Below, piece by piece: positions 57,861 through 64,000 of a stretch of DNA of 64,000 bases (position 1 is its first letter; each line of letters starts with the position of its first letter). The position numbers and the translations under genes are program-made. This stretch comes from Chlamydomonas reinhardtii (lineage: Eukaryota; Chlorophyta; Chlorophyceae; Chlamydomonadales; Chlamydomonadaceae): contig NC_057006.1 of the NCBI RefSeq assembly GCF_000002595.2, positions 721,681 through 785,680 on the forward strand, given 5' to 3'. The notes below the pieces were generated by a model, which searched no databases, had not been told where the DNA came from, and saw nothing but the letters and a program-made list of their open reading frames with translations.

Positions 57861-58330
57861 GACTATCCCCACCACACCTCCCTCTATCCCTGTGAAATAA
57901 GCTTACATACCTCTGTACAATAACTTACATGCCCGTAAAAACAGGCCCGTGCACTGCCAACTTCACACAAGTACAGCCACAGGTACTACACACGTCTTTC
58001 CCTACCAGTAGCACACGTACCACGATACAATTACCACACGTACAGCCACAAACCGACAAAACACAGCTTCACAGACCGCACTAATTACTAGTCGACATAA
58101 ATTCTAACGGACTATCCCCACCACACCACCTACCATCCCGGTAAAGACAGCGTACATACCTCTGTACAACAACTTACACGCCCGTAAAACAAAACAGGCC
58201 CGTGCACTGCCAACTTCACACAAGTACAGCCACAGGTACCACAGCGTGTTTGCAGCGTAATTGCCACACGTACAGCTGATCTATAAGTCACAGTGCCGCT
58301 CATTGATAAGTCACGTGCTTCATGGACCGC
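57861..58330 (+). repeat. two tandem copies of a 249-bp AT-richer repeat
   Basis: Copy 1 starts at 57861 and copy 2 at 58110 with GACTATCCCCACCACACC. Both continue with ACATACCTCTGTACAA and CAGGCCCGTGCACTGCCAACTT blocks. The second copy decays after about 58240. It lies directly downstream of the shared module of the retroelement. Confidence 0.85.
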
Positions 58331-58885
58331 AACGGTACAGCCAATGGTACAGCTTCACAGGCAGGGATAGACACACTTCGTGGACTGCCAACATCACGGC
58401 CGACGGTACCGCACTCCTCCCACGCCCCCCCCCTCCATGTCCATTGCACGCCCCTATTGAGATTGCCAATCATCATGCAATGCGGAGGCCAGGCGGCGGT
58501 GCACGAATACCTTGTTGCCGTGCTGCGTGCACGGTTGGTGAGCGTTCGCAAAACGTCATTATACTGCGCCCATCACAGCTGCCAAACCAACGAATCAGCC
58601 CGCATCCCTCCCCCTCCCTCTCCTTCTTCCCTGGCAGTCCGCTCCCACGGTGCGTGTTGGTGGTGCCTGCGAAGGGGAGACGGCACAAGCAGTCGTGATT
58701 TGATGGGCTTTGCGATAAGAGGTAAGGCAGAACTGGTTGCGGGATGTCCCGCTTTGCCGTGTCGCCCTTCTGCCAGCCGCACGTGCTGCCTGCTGCTGCC
58801 CTCAATCCCCCCGCCCCCCCCCCCCACCTTGCTCCCTCGCTCCCTGCCTGCCTGTCTGCCTGGCGTATTCTGTGCACACACCTGC
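58331..58885. other. 3' flank of the JmjC gene
   Basis: About 550 bp, probably the 3' UTR and downstream flank of the minus-strand JmjC gene. No other feature seen. Confidence 0.45.
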
Positions 58886-61268
58886 TCACATCTTGGCCGC
58901 GTCCTTGCCTGCCGACAGCACCATGCGCAGCAGCGCGTCCATCATGGTCTGCTCCACCTGCGGCGTGTCCTCCAGCAGCATCGCGGTGGCGGTCACGGCG
59001 GCTGTTGGAGGCAGGCCCGCGTCCACCTCGCGCACCAGGTGCAGCAGCTCGAAGTTTGAGGCCACGTCTGACAGGTTGTAGTGGTCAAACGCCAGCTTGA
59101 CGCAGACGCGCTCGTTCATCACCTGGTGCGCCCAGCCCGGCGGCGCCGTGACCACATCCCCGTGCCGCTGCTGCACCTCCAGCACCTGGCCCGGCGGCAG
59201 CTCGCTCTTGAGCCATGCCACGCCCTCCGCCGTGAAGAGCAGGCGGTTGCCCTTTTCAAAGTTGGGACACAGCTGCACTTTGGCGCGCACGGCTGACAGC
59301 GGCTGCTTCGCCAGCAGGTTGTGCACCAGGTGCAGCATCTGTGCCAGCCCGGCCGGCGACACGAACACCCATCTGGCCAGCACCGCCGTGCGCCGCTCGT
59401 CCGGCGACATGCCGGCCGGCGCCATCGCCAGGTTCAACGCCATCGTGGCGTCCAGGTGCAAGCCCGAGACGCCGCCCTGATAGGGGTGCTGCAGTTGCAA
59501 GCGCGTAGCGTTACTTTTGGGCTGCCCGAAACCCCGCGGCAGCTTCGGCTCGGCGCCCTGCGTGCTTGTCCCGCCACCGCCGTTCGCCAGCCTGGCCCGC
59601 TTGGCCGCTGGCGTCTCCTTGCCCGGGTCCCCGCATGCTGCCTGCGCTGCCACCCCCTTGGCCCCAGGCGGCACGAATGCCTGGGGGCCGGTGATGAGGA
59701 TGGACGCCAGCATGCGGCGGCGGAGCACGTCGGGCGCCGTCAACAGCGGGCTGGAGGGCGCCATCGCCCGCACCAGGCGCAGCATGTGCGACCGGTCGCT
59801 GCTGGCCTTGGAGACCGGCATGGTGTGTACAGTGTGGTACTGCTGGTACATTGGCATGTCCTGCAGCTCCACCCGGCAGCAGGCCCCCTGGCTGCTGCAT
59901 CAGCTCTGCCATCGCTGCGGCATCGTCCTCGCTGAACTCATCAAAGTAGCGCAGCTCCGCCACCAGCTGGTCCGCGTCCCAGACCGGCGCCTCCAGACCC
60001 GGCTCCGGCTCTGCGTCCGAATCCGGCTCCGGCTCCGGCTGCTTGGGCTGCCGCTGCCGCTGCACCAGCTGCCGCCGGGCGTCCTCCTCGTCCAGTCTGC
60101 GCAGGAAGTCGGCCAGCGCCTCGCACCGGGGCACCTGCCACTGCAAGGGCTGTACCAGCGCCTGCTGCCCGCACACCGTCAGCTGGGACAGAGCCTCCTT
60201 CAGCAGCAGCTGCTGGAGCGAGCTGAGCGCGCTCACGCGGATCAGCGCCAGGCCCGGCTTGGGGACCAGCGAGCGCAGAGGCGGCAGCGCGCGGTGCTGG
60301 TGCTGCTGGTGCTGGTGCTGGTGCTGCTGTTGCTGGTCGTGCCACAGCTGCTGCCAGGCGCCACACACGCAGCACAGCAGCCTGTCAATGTCCAGGTCTT
60401 CGACCGTGAACTCCTGCGGTGGCGCCTGCGGCTGCGCCTTGTCCACCGGCGGCGGTCCGGCGGCGGCTGCCCCACCCGGCGCCGGCTTTTGGGCCTTGGC
60501 ACGTTTCTTGGTCCGCTGGGGGACCGGCGCCGCGGGCAGTGCCCCGGTGCTGGGGTACGCGAAGCCCAAGATGAGCACCTGGTGGCCGCACACGCAGCAG
60601 GCCTTGCCCCGGTCAACCTCCACCGCGTCCACCACCCGGTTGAAGCCCTCGCGACCGCCCACCGCGGTGCGGATGCAGGCTGCCACGGCTGCGATCTGGC
60701 TGCGGCAGTCCTTCGGAACAGACAGCGCGCGTATCGCCAACGGATCCAGCAGCCGCGTGCGGGGCTCTGGGCTGTCGTCCTGCAGCGGGCGCCGCTCCCG
60801 CAGGCGCCACCTGACTTCCGCCCGCACCGCCGCCGCGGCCGCCGGATCCGCCAGGCTCAGGATGCAGGCCCTGCCGCCGACCAGATGCAGATGCCTGTCC
60901 TTCATGCAGCTGGCCTTGCAGAAGTACAGCCCACACGGCGCGCACACGCACGGAAAGTCGTGGATGAACTCTGTGCCCTTGCAGCCGCAGCAAGTGACGG
61001 GGGAGCTCTCCGCCTTGCTCCTGCTGCGCCCCGCCCAACAAAACAGCGTCGGCCCCTGACGCTGCTTCTGCTCCTGCTGCTGCAGCTGCTGCTTTTTCCG
61101 CGGGCCGGTCGTTGGTAATGGCACGACCGACGATGGCGCCTCCACGTTGTGCAGCTCGGCGAGCTCAGCGTAGTCGTAGCGAGACCCAGCAGAGCCGATT
61201 CTGCGACTGGCTGCTATTCCGACGCTGGAACTGTCGAGAAGTGGACTGGACTCCGGCGGGGGCTCCAT
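58886..61268 (-). CDS. JmjC/cupin-domain protein with Cys-rich N-terminal regions
   Basis: A nearly continuous coding region of about 2.38 kb from ATG 61268 to the stop at 58886. Residues about 93-121 hold a Cys cluster (TCCGCKGTE, CVCAPCGLYFCKASC) with a His-rich tail. Two CCVCG motifs follow, so it may bind zinc. A Gln/His tract sits in the middle. The C-terminal part is a JmjC-like fold: HLDATMALN gives the H-x-D pair, and GDVVTAPPGWAHQVMNERVCVKLAFDHYN gives the distal His and closing strands, as in KDM3-type proteins. These enzymes demethylate or hydroxylate histones or other proteins using Fe(II) and 2-oxoglutarate. The total length is 3n+1. Either a 103-nt intron (59963-59861, GT-AG) or a one-base indel near 59885 joins the two frames. 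Nuclear location is inferred. Confidence 0.82.
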
Positions 61269-61640
61269 TTCAGGCAGCCAGAGCTAATCAGAAATGCATC
61301 ACTGATGCTTTCATATTGAATTCGATTGGTGGCAGCGAGAAAGGAGGCAGGCGAGGCTATCTGCCGCCAACGGATAAGCGTAGACCCGCCAGGTATTGGC
61401 TGAGAGTGTTCTAGGTGATAGTCGCAATGCAGTTATGATGATTGGAACATCCCGGGTCACGTTTCAGGGCAGTTGCAGCCCTCGAAAAAAACTGGATTCG
61501 ATTTGCCATGGGAACTGGGGAATTGAGAAAAGTCGCCGAGCACAAACAACCATACTCGCGTGTCAATCAATTGACTGATAACCGACGAGCCATGAAGGAA
61601 CCATTGTGCCGGACCGTCGGTTAGGTCCTACCCCCACACT
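61269..61640. other. promoter region of the JmjC gene up to the array edge
   Basis: About 370 bp, AT-richer than the gene, no clear TATA box. It ends at CCTACCCCCACA, which matches the junction motif CCTACCCCCACT inside the array units. Confidence 0.5.
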
Positions 61641-64000
61641 GTGCGGCGCGCCTGCCCCGCCCCGCTATGTCAAGCTACACTAGGTGGCATGCAAACACGG
61701 CACTCAGCCCGACATAACTAGCGGTGCCCTGACCACACGGTGGCCGGGCGCTTGGCAGCCCCTCCCTGCGCAGTGCCCATAGACGGGCCCAGCGCCTGTG
61801 TGGCCGCCCCACAAATGCCCCAGCCTGCTTGGACTCGGCTTGTGACCATAGACGCATGCCCACAGCATACTGGCAGGGCGGGGCGCACATCGCTGGTTCG
61901 CGTGTGGGCATGTCGGCATGGTTGGCGGGTCCGCATCTTGGAATGAGTCGGCCTACCCCCACTCCAAGGTATCTTGTTTGCGGTCTTTTACATGAACGTA
62001 TATGCTGATAGGGATATGGAGGAACCGACGCCAGGAAAGTGGCGACTTTTAGCCTGACCCTGCGTGGTTCGCACGAGGGTCGGTCGCGCTGGAAAGGCGA
62101 AAACAATTCATTGCACCAGCCCCGAGGCCACTTGACCCACACGCAACATAGATACAGAATGTATATGTAATATGAAATACTCGCACAGGCAAGCAACCGC
62201 ATGGCGCAGGTGTGCCACGCCGTGCCGTCACCGGCAACCCTCGCCGCGCCACCTCGGGGCCACCGGGGCCCGCCCGGCCCCTCCGCCGCGTGCACACTCG
62301 GCCCTTGCGCTCCCATCTAGCTTGCGCTATGAGACCAGTAGCCGCCACTGCAGTCGCGCTCGACAGGGCATAGCACGCAGGATCCCAGGCCGCGGCGCCA
62401 TGGTGTACATGGTGGGGCCCTGCGCGCCGCCCAGCCAGGCGAGCAGACGCGCTTGTGCCATAGACCGGCGCCTGAAGGGGCCGTAAGGCTGTGTGACAAG
62501 GCTGTGATATACATCAGGACAGAGGACAGCAAAAGGGGCAACATAAAGCCTGTATGACGTACACACGTCCCTCTCTGCACCTTTCTCTCACGCACCTGCA
62601 CGCAACTACCCTGCATCACCTACCGCCGCCGCCGCTCGGTAAACCAGTCACGGCCCCGGCGTGCGACCGGGCGCAGGCCGGCTGCCGGCGTCATAATACG
62701 GGAAACATATGTGACATGTCAGCTGCTATGCACCAGAGGGTCCAGGGCATGTGGTTGTGGGCGCGCAGGAGTGCATGCGCTTGTATTATTGTGGGCGTGT
62801 GGGCGTGCTCGCTCGCATGTGTAGCACAAGTGCCCCGGAGGATGTGCGGCGCGCCTGCCCCGCCCCGCTATGTCAAGCTACACTAGGTGGCATGCAAACA
62901 CGGCACTCAGCCCGACATACCTTGCGGTGCCCTGACCACACGGTGGCCGGGCGCCCGGCAGCCCCTCCCTGCGCAGTGCCCATAGACGGGCCCAGCGCCT
63001 GTGTGGCCGCCCCACAAATGCCCCAGCCTGCTTGGACTCGGCTTGTGACCATAGACGCATGCCCACAGCATACTGGCTGGGCAGGGCGCACATCGCTGGT
63101 TCGCGTGTGGGCATGTGGGCATGGTTGGCGGGTCCGCATCTTGGAATGAGTCAGCCTACCCCCACTTCAAGGTATCTTGTTTGCGGTCTTTTACATGAAC
63201 GTATATGCTGATAGGGATATGGAGGAACCGACGTCAGGAAAGTGGCGACTTTTAGCCTGACCCTGCGTGGTTCGCGCGGGGGTCGGTCGCGCTGGAAAGG
63301 CGAAAACAATTAATTGCACCAGCCCCGAGGCCACTTGCCCCACACGCAACACAGATACATACTATATATGTAATATGAAATACTCGCACAGGCAAGCAAC
63401 CGCATGGCGCAGGTGTGCCACGCCGTGCCGTCACCGGCAACCCTTGCCGCGCCACCTCGGGGCCACCGGGGCCCGCCCGGCCCCTCCGCCGCGTGCACAC
63501 TCGGCCCTTGGGCTCCCATCTAGCTTGCGCTATGAGACCAGTAGCCGCCACTGCAGTCGCGCTCGACAGGGCATAGCACGCAGGATCCCAGGCCGCGGCG
63601 CCATGGTGTACATGGTGGGGCCCTGCGCGCCGCCCAGCCAGGCGAGCAGACGCGCTTGTGCCATAGACCGGCGCCTGAAGGGGCCGTAAGGCTGTGTGAC
63701 AAGGCTGTGATATACATCAGGGACAGAGGACAGCAAAAGGGGCAACATAAAGCCTGTATGACGTACACACGTCCCTCTCTGCACCTTTCTCTCATGCACC
63801 TACCCTGCATCACCTACCGCCGCCGCCGCTCGGTAAACCAGTCACGGCCCCGGCGTGCGACCGGGCGCAGGCCGGCTGCCGGCGTCATAATACGGGAAAC
63901 ATATGTGACATGTCAGCTGCTATGCACCAGAGGGTCCAGGGCATGTGGTTGTGGGCGCGCAGGAGTGCATGCGCTTGTATTATTGTGGGCGTGTGGGCGT
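61641..64000 (+). repeat. tandem array of 1203-bp units running off the right edge
   Basis: GTGCGGCGCGCC begins a unit at 61641 and again at 62844, period 1203. The second unit matches the first along its whole visible length apart from scattered substitutions and small indels (for example a short deletion near 63797). The window ends inside the second unit, just before where a third start is expected. Units contain no recognised gene, tRNA or rRNA. The first about 313 bp of each unit are the module also found after the reverse transcriptase. Confidence 0.92.

Noticed and set aside
59517-61118. 533-codon plus-strand frame over the JmjC gene
   Set aside because: Antisense shadow: Leu/Arg/His-rich product with no domain, while the minus strand encodes the H-x-D...H motifs.
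61675-62316. 213-codon minus-strand frame inside the array unit
   Set aside because: It is partly broken in the other array unit (split there into shorter frames), and the sequence has no domain or start context; probably non-coding.

Overview
The window looks like nuclear DNA of a volvocine green alga, Chlamydomonas reinhardtii or a close relative. The reasons are high GC, many short GT-AG introns (donors mostly GTGAGT, GTGCGT or GTGCGG), TGTAA poly(A) signals, low-complexity Ala/Gln/Gly protein segments, and genes for both cilia and chloroplast. All coding genes were assembled exon by exon by requiring splice signals and matching codon phase; in almost every case the phases close exactly. 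Species assignment is inference.

Layout. 1-3.5 kb: minus-strand orphan secreted or membrane glycoprotein, running off the left edge. 4.6-8.0 kb: minus-strand AlkB-type 2-oxoglutarate dioxygenase. 8.8-11.0 kb: minus-strand 501-aa orphan. 11.4-13.6 kb: plus-strand cilia protein CFAP96, divergent from the orphan. 14.7-17.7 kb: plus-strand four-helix LHC/PSBS-like plastid protein. 19.2-21.1 kb: minus-strand HHL1-like photosystem II protection protein. 21.3-26.1 kb: plus-strand plastid arginine-biosynthesis enzyme ArgC, 211 bp from HHL1. 27.3-30.4 kb: plus-strand secreted metallophosphatase. 31.7-36.0 kb: plus-strand 988-aa low-complexity orphan. 36.0-38.3 kb: repeats plus an N gap whose two sides duplicate each other, very probably an assembly artefact. 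38.6-40.4 kb: minus-strand complex I subunit NDUFS4. 40.4-44.0 kb: no gene seen. 44.0-47.9 kb: minus-strand ankyrin/tandem-CCCH zinc-finger protein. 49.5-51.9 kb: minus-strand alpha/beta hydrolase. 53.0-54.2 kb: Kelch gene fragment next to a 584-bp TIR element. 56.1-57.9 kb: Penelope-like reverse transcriptase element. 58.9-61.3 kb: minus-strand JmjC/cupin protein with Cys-rich N-terminal regions. 61.6-64.0 kb: tandem array of 1203-bp units continuing past the right edge.

The genes do not form one pathway. They fall into housekeeping groups: photoprotection (the LHC-like protein and HHL1), plastid arginine synthesis, mitochondrial complex I, cilia, RNA binding, and nucleic-acid or chromatin oxygenases (AlkB, JmjC). 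The least ordinary feature is at the right end. The 3' end of the reverse transcriptase frame and its flank (about 354 bp) recur in the 1.2-kb array units, so retroelement and array share a module.
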